DNA of 58,304 nucleotides from an uncultured Chloroflexota bacterium (GTDB taxonomy: Bacteria; Chloroflexota; Anaerolineae; Anaerolineales; Villigracilaceae). Shown piece after piece: positions 1 to 7,479 of the stretch. The number at the start of each line of letters is the position of its first letter. Position 1 is the stretch's first letter. The stretch spans positions 1 through 58,304 of the forward strand of contig CAIWRB010000069.1 in the NCBI GenBank assembly GCA_903914955.1, in the 5' to 3' direction. A program made the translations under genes and the position numbers. Under the pieces are notes generated by a model. The model was not told the origin of the DNA and did no database searches. It saw only the letters and a program-made list of their open reading frames with translations.

Positions 1-646
1 GTTCAATGGCTTTCAAAACATTATCCGTGATATCTTCCTGCTTGATAAGTTTTAATCCCATCGCTTTTAATTGCGCGTGCCAGATCTCAACTTTTTCTTC
101 ATAGCGCAGATCGGTATAGAGGAAGTAGCCTTTCGGTCTCAACACGCGCGTGACGTGCTCAAGAAATTTAGTGATATTTGGATAGTAAAGAGACGCCTCC
201 ACATTCATAACTACATCAAAGGAATTATCAGGAAAATTCAGCGCTTCTGCATTTCCGTGATGGAATTTGAGTCCATCGTGTTTGTATTGACTGCGGCAGA
301 AGTCAATGGCGCGCGATGAGAAATCCACGCCAGTGTAGGACTTGGGTTTGAAGTGACGCATGACAAAATTCGCTCCGCCGCCGCGTCCCGAACTGACTTC
401 TAGCGCATCGCGACCAGTCCACTCAATAGATTCGGCTACATGGTGATAGAGCTGGAGGGGATAACGATGTTTTTCATCCTCAACTTCAAGAGGTAAAGAT
501 TCGTTTCCCGTTTGGTGGGATGAGTAGCCAAAGTTCATAAAGATGGCATTCCTATCCTTGTCCAACATGGATATTAATTCGTATTGCAGGCGCGTGAGCC
601 AGCTTTTGATATGTGGAAAATTGTGAAATAAAAGCTTGTTAAGCAT
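1..646 (-). CDS. SAM-dependent methyltransferase (3' end outside window)
   Basis: The minus-strand frame is open from an ATG at 646 to the window edge, about 215 codons with no stop, so the C-terminus is missing. An AGGAGAGAG ribosome site sits just before the ATG. The product carries a class I methyltransferase glycine loop, EVSSGRGGGA, near residues 87-96. The acidic strand-2 motif (GVDFSS) and a strand-4 motif (FDVVMNVEAS) follow, as expected for SAM binding. The EVSSGRGGG form resembles methyltransferases acting on polyketide or lipid substrates, but the substrate cannot be read from the sequence. The preceding N-terminal region (about 85 residues) is typical of that subgroup. The fold is clear; the specific role is unknown. 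Confidence 0.8.
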   Translation of the reverse strand, partial: MLNKLLFHNFPHIKSWLTRLQYELISMLDKDRNAIFMNFGYSSHQTGNESLPLEVEDEKHRYPLQLYHHVAESIEWTGRDALEVSSGRGGGANFVMRHFKPKSYTGVDFSSRAIDFCRSQYKHDGLKFHHGNAEALNFPDNSFDVVMNVEASLYYPNITKFLEHVTRVLRPKGYFLYTDLRYEEKVEIWHAQLKAMGLKLIKQEDITDNVLKAIE

Positions 647-767
647 CTCTCTCCTTTGGATTAGTTTGTAAAGTGTAAAGAACACCCAATTAATAGGATG
701 TTCTTGAAGAAGGGTTGAGTGTTATAACCCTGCGATTACAGCGAAGTTATCATGAAACGATTAAACA

Positions 768-806
768 GAAACAGGCCACAGGTATATTTCCTGTGACCTG
801 TTTTCT
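768..806 (-). terminator. Rho-independent terminator after gcvPB
   Basis: An inverted repeat with arms AAACAGGCCACAGG and CCTGTGACCTGTTT (one G/A mismatch) encloses a 7-nt AT-rich loop. It lies about 15 nt past the gcvPB stop. On the minus strand the hairpin runs into GTTTCTGTTTAAT. T-rich sequence on both sides means it may also act in the other direction. Confidence 0.7.
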
Positions 807-821
807 TGAAAATTATAGTTT

Positions 822-2309
822 TTACTTCATTGTCTCGTAATTCTCGGGCAGCCAACAGCACAGAACCAACTCGCGCGCGGCTTTGACCTCATCCATTCTG
901 CCAAATGGAGTAATATGCGGAGCGTTGTGCAGTAACTCAGGCTGGGACTTGGCTTCCTCTGCGATCTTGATCAGCGCATCGGCAAAACGATCCAAGGTAT
1001 CTTTGTTTTCGGTCTCGGTCGGCTCGATCATCAAGGCTTCGTGCACGATGAGCGGGAAGTAGTTTGTGGGTGGGTGGAAGTTGTAGTCCATCAGGCGTTT
1101 GGCAATATCCAAAGCGCGCACATCGCTGCCTTCAAAACTTCCTTCTGCTACGAATTCATGCATACAGATGCGATCATAAGGAATTTTGTAGGTGCTTCGT
1201 AAACGGGCTTGCAGATAGTTCGCGTTGAGCACTGCGAACTGCGAAATGGCTTTGAGACCATCAGGCCCGTGCATGGAAATGTAAGTATACGCGCGGACAA
1301 GTCCGCCGCCAAAATGACCGTGGAAGGCTTTCATGCGTCCGATAGATTGTTTGGGAGTGACGAAGCCATACAACGGAGGAATATCGTCATCACCGCCTTC
1401 TACGATGCCTACCAATGGGGATGGCAGGAAATCCAACAAGCGGTCACTTACGCCGACGGGACCAGAGCCAGGCCCGCCGCCGCCGTGTGGGACGGCAAAG
1501 GTCTTATGCAGATTGAAGTGCATCACATCAAAGCCGAGATCTCCGGGGCGGACGATGCCGAGTAGCGCGTTCAAGTTTGCGCCATCGCCATACATCAAGC
1601 CGCCGCAATCTTTGACCATCTTGATGACTTCTTCAATGTTCTCGTCAAACATGCCGAGTGTGTTGGGGTTGGTGAGCATCATGCCGACGACGGTATCGTC
1701 ACAGGCGGCGGCGAGCGCTTTCAGGTCAACATTGCCACGCGCATCTGATGGGATGGTGACGACGCTCATGCCCAACATGCCGGCCGAGGCGGGGTTGGTC
1801 CCATGTGCTGCATCGGGGATGAGCATTTTGGTGCGTTTGCTGTCTCCACGTGATTTGTGATAGGCAGCCATCATCAGCACGCCGGTAAATTCTCCGTGTG
1901 CGCCAGCGGCGGGTTGAAGAGTCACGCCAGTAAATCCGCTGATCTCTTTCAGCCATTCCTGTAAATCAAACATCAAGACTAAATTGCCTTGCACGGTTTC
2001 AATCGGCTGTAATGGATGTGTGTATAAGAAGCCCGGCAAGCGGCAGGTATCTTCGTTGATCTTTGGATTATATTTCATGGTGCATGAACCCAAAGGATAA
2101 AAGCCATCATCCACGCTGTAGTTGAATTTGCTGAGGCGCATGTAGTGACGCACAACGTCCACTTCGGCGAGCTCGGGCAGGGGCAGTTCAGAGCGTAATA
2201 AATTCCTGGGAGGCAGAGCAGTTTCGGGTACGTCTGATGCGGGCATGGTCACGCCGAGTCGACCGGGTGAGGAAAGTTCAAAGATGGTAGGTTCAACAAT
2301 GGTAGCCAT
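822..2309 (-). CDS. gcvPB: Glycine dehydrogenase (decarboxylating) subunit 2
   Basis: This is the PLP-binding half of the two-subunit P-protein of the glycine cleavage system. P-protein decarboxylates glycine and passes the aminomethyl group to lipoyl-GcvH. At 495 residues it has the usual length for the split subunit. The motif NLHKTFAVPHGGGGPGSGP contains the expected PLP lysine (K269). The glycine-rich loop and the GSCTMKYNP motif (residues 74-82) are also typical. Its ATG overlaps the gcvPA stop by one base (TAATG), so the two are probably translationally coupled. It is the last gene of the riboswitch-controlled operon and is followed by a terminator. Confidence 0.97.
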   Translation of the reverse strand: MATIVEPTIFELSSPGRLGVTMPASDVPETALPPRNLLRSELPLPELAEVDVVRHYMRLSKFNYSVDDGFYPLGSCTMKYNPKINEDTCRLPGFLYTHPLQPIETVQGNLVLMFDLQEWLKEISGFTGVTLQPAAGAHGEFTGVLMMAAYHKSRGDSKRTKMLIPDAAHGTNPASAGMLGMSVVTIPSDARGNVDLKALAAACDDTVVGMMLTNPNTLGMFDENIEEVIKMVKDCGGLMYGDGANLNALLGIVRPGDLGFDVMHFNLHKTFAVPHGGGGPGSGPVGVSDRLLDFLPSPLVGIVEGGDDDIPPLYGFVTPKQSIGRMKAFHGHFGGGLVRAYTYISMHGPDGLKAISQFAVLNANYLQARLRSTYKIPYDRICMHEFVAEGSFEGSDVRALDIAKRLMDYNFHPPTNYFPLIVHEALMIEPTETENKDTLDRFADALIKIAEEAKSQPELLHNAPHITPFGRMDEVKAARELVLCCWLPENYETMK

Positions 2310-3658
2310 TATTCCATCTCCTTTAAGACTTCGATGAGCGTATCAATTTCCTGCTTGCTGTTCATTTCAGTGAATGCCATCAGGATGTGATTTTTTAGCG
2401 CAGGATAATCGTTGCCGAGATCGTATCCGCCGAGGATGCCGTGGTCGAGTAAATAATCATTGACCTCGCTGGCAGGTTTCGGACAGCACAACACAAACTC
2501 GTGGAAGAAAGGCTCAGTGAAACATAAACCGAAGCCGTCAATTTTGCTGAGTTCGCTGGCTGCATAATGCGCTTTTTGATAACAAAGATTCGCAACTTGT
2601 TGAAGACCAGTCTTGCCAAGCGTAGACATATATACGGCAGAGGCGAGCGCGAGCAAACCTTGATTGCTGCAAATGTTGGATGTGGCGCGTTCACGTTTGA
2701 TATGTTGTTCTCGCGAAGTGAGGGTTAAAACATACGCACGTTGTCCGCGGTTATCAACGGTTTCACCGATGAGACGCCCGGCCATTTTGTGAACGTAAGA
2801 TTTTTTCGTGGTAAAGAAACCGAGATATGGTCCGCCGTACCATAATGGAATTCCAAAAGGCTGAGCTTCGCCGACAACAATATCCGCGCCCATGTCGGCG
2901 GGAGTCTTGAGCATGAGCAGCGCGGTTGGATTCGCAACGACGCAAACTAGCGCACCTTTTGTATGAGCATCTTCGATGAGTTTTGTGTAATCGTGGATAC
3001 GTCCAAAGAAATCGGGATATTGCACGACAACCAACATGGTGCTTTCATCGACGAGCGACATCAACGCTTCGGGGCCGACTTCGAGATCTGCTGTTGCGTC
3101 ATCCCCGGCTTCTTCCAATCCCATGCCTTGCGAGTATGTGCGAACGACTTCGCGATACTGCGGGTGGACAGTGGGTGACATGACGATCTTTTTCCGCTTG
3201 CCACGGAATTGCGCAAAGGCAAGATTCACCGCTTCGGCTGTGGCTGTCGCGCCGTCATAGTGCGAGGCGTTGGAAACATCCATGCCGGTCAGGTTGGTCA
3301 TTAGCGATTGATATTCAAAGATGGCCTGCAATGTGCCTTGAGAAATTTCCGGCTGATAAGGTGTGTAGGCTGAATAAAATTCGCCGCGCCGCAGCATGTG
3401 ATCTACTACCGCTGGGATATAGTGGTTGTACGCGCCAGCACCGAGAAATGAGATCAAATGCTCGCGCACATTTTCATTTGTGGTCGCCATATCATTTAAC
3501 AATGCGGCGGCTTCCATTTCAGTTAACGCTGGAGGCAGATCTAATTCGGGGAAACGATGTTTTTGCGGAATGGCATCGAAAAGATCATCGAGTGATTTGA
3601 CGCCGACCGTGTTGAGCATCGCATCCCGTTCATTGGGGGAAATTGGTATATAAGTCAT
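2309..3658 (-). CDS. gcvPA: Glycine dehydrogenase (decarboxylating) subunit 1
   Basis: Partner subunit of the P-protein; 449 residues matches the family. It opens with the typical short helical N-terminus (YIPISPNERDAML) and contains family signatures such as SFLGAGAYNHYIPAVVD and YTPYQPEISQGTLQ. It lacks the PLP lysine, which the other subunit supplies. It lies between gcvH and gcvPB on the same strand, separated from gcvH by about 100 nt that hold a palindromic repeat. No gcvT is found in this window, so the T-protein must be encoded elsewhere. Confidence 0.97.
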   Translation of the reverse strand: MTYIPISPNERDAMLNTVGVKSLDDLFDAIPQKHRFPELDLPPALTEMEAAALLNDMATTNENVREHLISFLGAGAYNHYIPAVVDHMLRRGEFYSAYTPYQPEISQGTLQAIFEYQSLMTNLTGMDVSNASHYDGATATAEAVNLAFAQFRGKRKKIVMSPTVHPQYREVVRTYSQGMGLEEAGDDATADLEVGPEALMSLVDESTMLVVVQYPDFFGRIHDYTKLIEDAHTKGALVCVVANPTALLMLKTPADMGADIVVGEAQPFGIPLWYGGPYLGFFTTKKSYVHKMAGRLIGETVDNRGQRAYVLTLTSREQHIKRERATSNICSNQGLLALASAVYMSTLGKTGLQQVANLCYQKAHYAASELSKIDGFGLCFTEPFFHEFVLCCPKPASEVNDYLLDHGILGGYDLGNDYPALKNHILMAFTEMNSKQEIDTLIEVLKEME

Positions 3659-3671
3659 TGTTTCTCCATTT

Positions 3672-3755
3672 CATTGCGAGGGGCTCTTCCCAAAGCAATC
3701 TCTTCGTAAATTGGGGATTGTTTCATCGGGACGCTCACGCACCTTCTTTGCAATG
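3672..3755. repeat. Palindromic (REP/MITE-like) repeat in gcvH-gcvPA spacer
   Basis: The ends are complementary (CATTGC at 3672, GCAATG ending at 3755). The inside has further pieces of the same kind (AAGCAATC, ATTGGGGATTG). It fills nearly all of the 102-nt spacer between gcvH and gcvPA. I judge it a short non-coding dispersed repeat; its copy number cannot be checked from one window. Confidence 0.5.
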
Positions 3756-3760
3756 ATGTA

Positions 3761-4138
3761 TTAATGTGCTCTTCCTTCGCAATCTTTTTCGTACGTGGAG
3801 GAGTCCATCATGTCGCCAGTAGAGCCGCCTTCGATCTTGATCATCCAGCCTTCACCGAATGGGTCAGAGTTTAGGGTTTCAGGTTTGTCGGAAAGTCCTT
3901 TGTTAACAGCGCTGACTTTGCCTGCAACAGGTGAGTAAATTTCTGCGGAAGCCTTAACTGATTCAACAGAGGCGATGGCTTTGCCTGCTGAAACTTCTTC
4001 GCCTTCCTCGACGAGAAGCTCAACGAAGACGATATCCGAAAGCTGGCTCTGTGCAAAATCACTGATGCCAACTGCGCCAGTGGAAGGATCGAACCATTCA
4101 TCAGATTTTGTATACTTAAGGTTGGACGGAATGTTCAT
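3761..4138 (-). CDS. gcvH: Glycine cleavage system H protein
   Basis: Lipoyl carrier protein of the glycine cleavage complex; 125 residues, standard length. The lipoylation motif ESVKASAE places the modified lysine at K62, within the usual beta hairpin. The N-terminal YTKSDEWF and the GWMIKIE motif near residue 97 are typical. It is the first gene of the operon, about 50 nt downstream of a tandem glycine aptamer, with an AGGAGAAATAAAAA leader before the ATG. The C-terminus ends in a short tail (STYEKDCEGRAH). Confidence 0.97.
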   Translation of the reverse strand: MNIPSNLKYTKSDEWFDPSTGAVGISDFAQSQLSDIVFVELLVEEGEEVSAGKAIASVESVKASAEIYSPVAGKVSAVNKGLSDKPETLNSDPFGEGWMIKIEGGSTGDMMDSSTYEKDCEGRAH

Positions 4139-4189
4139 TTTTTATTTCTCCTATTGTGAGTTTTGACGAATCAAAAGAGGACGTGCAAT

Positions 4190-4396
4190 TATAGAATCGC
4201 GCGTCCTCTGTAATGGAACCTGAGAGATTATCCCTTGTGGGGATTTACACCGTCGGTGTCTCGTTATCAATAGAGACTTTCCAGAGTCTTCTGCGGATGC
4301 AGGGTCCTTTTGCCTGAGAGATTCGTCTGGTTTCGCCTGTATCCAGATTTGCACCTTCGGCGCTCGTGTTTGAACTACGAGTCTCTTCCCTGTAAC
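4190..4396 (-). promoter_or_regulatory. Tandem glycine riboswitch
   Basis: Read on the minus strand, two consecutive glycine aptamers are visible. The first (about 4396-4300) contains GAAGAGACTCG, CGCCGAAGGTGCAAAT and TCTCAGGCAAAAGGACCCTG. The second (about 4295-4195) contains GACTCTGGAAAGTCTC, ACCGACGGTGTAAA and TCTCTCAGGTTCCATTACAG. These are the conserved core and the closing segment of the class. It precedes gcvH directly. In known cases glycine binding turns the operon on; no obvious terminator is visible between the second aptamer and gcvH, so control may be at translation. Confidence 0.93.
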
Positions 4397-4413
4397 CCGT
4401 TCAATTGTTTTTT

Positions 4414-4442
4414 ATTCTACGGTTGAGCGGTGAGAGAGTCAA
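4414..4442 (-). promoter_or_regulatory. Promoter of the gcv operon
   Basis: On the minus strand TTGACT and TAGAAT are separated by exactly 17 nt. The -10 box ends about 18 nt upstream of the first aptamer, so transcription would begin just ahead of the riboswitch. Confidence 0.75.
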
Positions 4443-4499
4443 GGGACAAACATCCTGATTTTTAAAACTAAGTTACCTAATGTGCGACTCTGTTTTTTT

Positions 4500-4997
4500 C
4501 TACTTGCCTGCGATCTTGCGAACACGTTTTGGCTTGGCTGGTTCTTCCACAGGCTCAGATGTTGCTGGTTCTACGGGCGCAGTCAATGCCTCGGGGTCTG
4601 ATTCTACTGGAACTGGGCTGATCGTGACGTTTCCATTAATTTGCGCGAAATATTCCTTTACACTTATATCGTTATAAAAAATAAGCGTGAGAATGCCAAC
4701 AACCATCGAGAAAATATTGCCCATTAAAAATGTGAGGATTTGAAACACCGCCAGGGATTGGGATGGTTTAACAGGTTCGGGTTGCGCGCTTAAAAGTTTT
4801 GCGGCATAGATGATCTCAAAGATACCGAGAATGGTCGGCAGGATTGTGATCGGCAGACAAATGATGCCGATGAACGTGCCAAGCGCTGTGGCCGAGGCGA
4901 TAAATCCCCAAAAAAGATTAATGGCGCCACTGGTGAGAGTCATCACGGCGATGGCTGTAAATAAGCCGGGTTTTTGATTTGGATAAGTTGTATTCAT
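4500..4997 (-). CDS. Small multi-pass membrane protein with Pro/Glu-rich tail
   Basis: A 165-residue protein of unknown function. Three or four hydrophobic segments are visible (roughly residues 11-33, 38-64 and 83-110). A hydrophilic tail rich in Pro, Glu and Val follows and ends in a basic KPKRVRKIAGK. An AGGAGC ribosome site lies before the ATG. The layout resembles small DUF4064-like membrane proteins, but I cannot assign a family with confidence. It is transcribed in the same direction as its neighbours but about 60 nt downstream of the next gene. Confidence 0.7.
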   Translation of the reverse strand: MNTTYPNQKPGLFTAIAVMTLTSGAINLFWGFIASATALGTFIGIICLPITILPTILGIFEIIYAAKLLSAQPEPVKPSQSLAVFQILTFLMGNIFSMVVGILTLIFYNDISVKEYFAQINGNVTISPVPVESDPEALTAPVEPATSEPVEEPAKPKRVRKIAGK

Positions 4998-5056
4998 TCG
5001 TTGCTCCTTGTTTTGTATGCCAGATATAACGAATGAAAAAGGGATTGGTTGCAGGT

Positions 5057-5956
5057 TTACGGTTGTTGAAAAGTAAGCAGCCAGCCGCCGATATAGCTGA
5101 CTCCCTTCGGGTCTTTGCAGGTTGGAGCAGAAATATTTGAAATCGACGTACCGCCTTCAACAACGCGTACACTGTAAATGGTATCTGCCTGCATGACGAA
5201 GTCTGCGTATCCATTTCCAAGCTCGGGTTTGAATCCGCTAAAGGAGTAATCCTCTCCCAGATTCGAAGTGACGATTATCTCGATTCCCGCAATTTGCTTG
5301 CTTCGCTTATCCATAAGGATGAATTGCATTAAGCCGTTTTGCATGCCCGGCTCGCAGACCGCATCCTGGCTGACGAGTGCAAACGGTGCACCAGGCGCAG
5401 GGATCGCTGTAAATGTTGGGCGCGGAGCAAAAGTGGAAGAAGCCACTGGCGCAAGAGCGGTTTGTGCAAATGATGTGGTCGGAGTAATTGCGTCACTTGT
5501 GGATTGTGTTTCGGTTGAAATAGACTCTTCAGTTGGAGTAACCGTGGCGGGAGTATTGATCACTTTTGAAGTTGGTATGCTCACAAATGGTGTGCTCAAG
5601 AAGGGGAGGCTCGTAGATTGAATACTTGCAACCCCTTGTTGCAGATCAGTAGCGAGGAGCGTGAGCGGCTGTACATGTTCAAAGGATTCGCTAGCGCCAA
5701 CCATGCGTTGAGCCTGCGCGTTGAGTTCAACAATGGGATCTGAATTGCCGAGTAATTCAAGCCGCGCACGGGCCCGCGCCAGATCATGCGTGGAGGCATA
5801 AGACACAGCAATCACGAGCCGATATTGATCTTTGAAATCGGAGCGCAGTATGGCGGGATTCGCATCCACATAGGTTACAGGGGCGAGTCCCCATGAGTAT
5901 GCCAGACCAAGCCCAAGGCCGACCAGAAGCGCAAGCAAGATGTGGATTATTTTCAT
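5057..5956 (-). CDS. Membrane-anchored extracytoplasmic protein, paralogue of its upstream neighbour
   Basis: The 299-residue product has one N-terminal hydrophobic segment (residues 3-21). It then has the motif APVTYVDANPAILRSDF, which matches the neighbour's DPIEYTDITPNILREDY. A Ser/Thr/Pro-rich linker (about residues 115-190) follows, then a C-terminal globular part with two cysteines that could pair. It is likely anchored by the N-terminal helix with the rest outside. The ATG overlaps the stop of the upstream gene by 4 nt. No known function recognised. Confidence 0.7.
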   Translation of the reverse strand: MKIIHILLALLVGLGLGLAYSWGLAPVTYVDANPAILRSDFKDQYRLVIAVSYASTHDLARARARLELLGNSDPIVELNAQAQRMVGASESFEHVQPLTLLATDLQQGVASIQSTSLPFLSTPFVSIPTSKVINTPATVTPTEESISTETQSTSDAITPTTSFAQTALAPVASSTFAPRPTFTAIPAPGAPFALVSQDAVCEPGMQNGLMQFILMDKRSKQIAGIEIIVTSNLGEDYSFSGFKPELGNGYADFVMQADTIYSVRVVEGGTSISNISAPTCKDPKGVSYIGGWLLTFQQP

Positions 5957-6312
5957 GGAGCGGCCACTGCCTGCGGTTGATAAGTCTGCATGGCGGTCAG
6001 TAATCTTTGCAGAAGGATGATCTCGTTTTGGCTGAATCCGTTTTTGTTTGCGTACTCTAAAGTGGATGCAACGATCTGCGCAGGGGAGTCGCTCCCGAAG
6101 ATTGCCAGGCGGCGCGCGGCGCTTTCAGCATCCTGTTCGTTTTGATCCGCCTCTGCAACCATCAACACATAATCGGCGCGGTAATCTTCTCTTAGAATAT
6201 TCGGCGTGATGTCGGTGTATTCAATTGGGTCTATCACCCAGCCATACAGCAGGCCGAGTGAGACGCCAATCATCACGACGATTATGATCTTGATCCAGTT
6301 TGATGAGGTCAT
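5953..6312 (-). CDS. Short membrane-anchored protein, paralogue of downstream gene
   Basis: A longer frame starts at 6366, but that start would lie inside the SRP RNA gene. The ATG at 6312 follows a consensus TATAAT by 6 nt and gives a normal start, MTSSNWIKII, leading into one membrane helix. The result is about 119 residues. The soluble part is helical with the DPIEYTDITPNILREDY motif shared with the next gene. The gene pair overlaps by 4 nt, so they are probably cotranslated, and a common structural role is likely. Function unknown. Confidence 0.65.
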   Translation of the reverse strand: MTSSNWIKIIIVVMIGVSLGLLYGWVIDPIEYTDITPNILREDYRADYVLMVAEADQNEQDAESAARRLAIFGSDSPAQIVASTLEYANKNGFSQNEIILLQRLLTAMQTYQPQAVAAP

Positions 6313-6318
6313 GTGGAG

Positions 6319-6324
6319 ATTATA
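6319..6324 (-). promoter_or_regulatory. -10 box of leaderless gene at 6312
   Basis: TATAAT on the minus strand lies exactly 6 nt before the ATG at 6312, so the mRNA would begin at or next to the start codon. No ribosome binding site can fit. No good -35 is seen; that position falls in the 3' end of the SRP RNA gene. Confidence 0.55.
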
Positions 6325-6342
6325 AACACAAAAGGTGGAAAT

Positions 6343-6447
6343 ATCCGGACAGGCGACCGGCGGCACCCGGAGACACTTCCTTACCGTTGCTATCTTTCGA
6401 TCCTGGCGGGATTCGAAAGGCTACGCCGCGCCGGGCCTGCCCGGACG
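6343..6447 (-). ncRNA. ffs: Signal recognition particle RNA, small bacterial type
   Basis: On the minus strand the domain IV signature is clear: CCAGG, a 3-bp stem (ATC), the GAAA tetraloop, GAT, then AGCA. This is the Ffh-binding asymmetric loop arrangement. The outer ends CCGGGCAGGC and GCCTGTCCGG pair over 10 bp, and an inner CCGGCG/CGCCGG stem follows. The length of about 100 nt fits the 4.5S class. A consensus promoter sits immediately upstream. Exact ends are estimated from the base-paired termini. Confidence 0.88.
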
Positions 6448-6453
6448 ATTGCA

Positions 6454-6482
6454 AGGATACCCGATGTGAGAGGGAGTGTCAA
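6454..6482 (-). promoter_or_regulatory. Promoter of the SRP RNA gene
   Basis: TTGACA and TATCCT are 17 nt apart on the minus strand. The -10 ends about 7-8 nt before the first paired base of the RNA. The same TTGACA-N17-TATCCT form occurs before the S49 peptidase and, as TTGACG, before the leader peptide at 45508. Confidence 0.8.
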
Positions 6483-6602
6483 CTTTGGCTTTTGAATTGT
6501 TGAAATTTTCAAGATGGCACAGGTTGAGGATTTTTTAATGTGGTAACTGCGTAACATTGCCTTTGAAGTCTATCAAAAAAATAAAAAACCACCTGAGAGA
6601 CG

Positions 6603-6611
6603 TGATATAAT
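6603..6611 (+). promoter_or_regulatory. Extended -10 promoter of the STAS gene
   Basis: TGATATAAT forms a perfect extended -10 box about 47 nt before the STAS start. The -35 region is not conserved, which is usual for this class. The intergenic stretch 6483-6602 shows nothing else that I can name. Confidence 0.6.
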
Positions 6612-6657
6612 TTCGCAATTCAGGACCAAAAATTTATCTAGTTGATGGAGGAGTACC

Positions 6658-6993
6658 ATGGAAATTACGACTCAAGAATTCAAGCACTGTGATTTGATCA
6701 AAGTAAAAGGTCGCGTAGATAGCGCGACTGCCCCCGATTTCTCCAAGGCGCTTGAGAAAGCCAACAACGACGGACATTTTAATATCGCAGTAGAAATGAG
6801 TGAACTGGAATATATGTCCAGCGCTGGTTTTCGCGCCTTGCTCGCCACCCAGAGAAATTGCAAAAAATTTAATCGTGGCGAACTGGTGCTGGTGAGTGTC
6901 TCTGATCGAATTCGGGAAGCTCTTGAACTTGCGGGGTTTACTGAATTATTCAAGACTTTCGATAATACAGTTGACGCAGTTGGCAGTTTCTAA
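6658..6993 (+). CDS. STAS-domain anti-sigma factor antagonist
   Basis: A single STAS domain of 111 residues (RsbV/SpoIIAA type). Such proteins bind and sequester an anti-sigma kinase when unphosphorylated. The phosphorylation loop EYMSSAGFRALL at residues 51-62 holds the conserved serine region. A GGAGGAG ribosome site precedes the ATG. The next two genes encode the matching kinase-like ATPase and a PP2C phosphatase, so this is the switch protein of a complete partner-switching module. No sigma factor gene is adjacent, so the final target is not evident. Confidence 0.93.
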   Translation: MEITTQEFKHCDLIKVKGRVDSATAPDFSKALEKANNDGHFNIAVEMSELEYMSSAGFRALLATQRNCKKFNRGELVLVSVSDRIREALELAGFTELFKTFDNTVDAVGSF

Positions 6994-7029
6994 CAAGAGT
7001 TAACCTTCCTGAACAGTTCAAACATGAAA

Positions 7030-7060
7030 TGTCGCCTCCAATAAGCAGAGGCGGCATTTA
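7030..7060 (+). terminator. Hairpin terminator or attenuator after STAS gene
   Basis: TGTCGCCTC pairs with GAGGCGGCA (one G:T pair) around an AATAAGC-containing loop and is followed by TTTATTATTT. It lies between the STAS gene and the kinase gene, only 11 nt before the latter's start. It would lower expression of the kinase and phosphatase relative to the antagonist. Confidence 0.6.
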
Positions 7061-7066
7061 TTATTT

Positions 7067-7474
7067 ATGTCTAAAATTACTTTTCCAGCCAGGTTTGAGT
7101 TCTTGGATGATATCCGTGATCTTGTGGCGCACACAGCGCGCGAGGGCGGTTTTACCGAGAAAGATATCTATTCCCTTCAACTTGCCGCGGACGAAGCCGC
7201 CTCAAATATTATTGAGCACGCCTACCTGGGCGTTTCTGACGCATCCATAGACATTGGCTGCGATATGCAGAGCGATCTAATTGTGATCACGATGCATGAT
7301 ACGGGTCAATCGTTCGATCCAGCTAAAGTCAAAAAACCAAATTTAGAGGCAGATCTATCAGATCGTCAGATTGGGGGCCTTGGTATTTACCTCATGCGAA
7401 AACTGATGGATGAGGTTTCCTACGAATCCAATTTAACAGGAAATCTACTCACCATGACCAAGCGCAGGCGATAA
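7067..7474 (+). CDS. Serine-protein kinase-like anti-sigma factor (RsbW/SpoIIAB type)
   Basis: A compact HATPase domain of 135 residues. The N box is visible in LAADEAASNIIEHAY (residues 43-57). The G1/G2 region lies in GGLGIYLMRKLMDEVSYE. Family members bind a sigma factor or another target and phosphorylate the STAS antagonist. The gene sits between the antagonist and the phosphatase; the phosphatase starts 5 nt after its stop. The preceding terminator-like hairpin and lack of a clear ribosome site suggest low expression. Confidence 0.9.
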   Translation: MSKITFPARFEFLDDIRDLVAHTAREGGFTEKDIYSLQLAADEAASNIIEHAYLGVSDASIDIGCDMQSDLIVITMHDTGQSFDPAKVKKPNLEADLSDRQIGGLGIYLMRKLMDEVSYESNLTGNLLTMTKRRR

Positions 7475-7479
7475 ACCGC

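Noticed and set aside
1333-1860. 175-codon + strand frame opposite gcvPB
   Set aside because: An opposite-strand shadow of a conserved gene with no independent signals.
4151-4354. 67-codon frame upstream of gcvH
   Set aside because: It runs through the tandem glycine riboswitch, and its composition follows the RNA, not a protein.
6300-6503. 67-codon frame on the + strand
   Set aside because: It lies across the SRP RNA gene and its promoter; the RNA explains the sequence.
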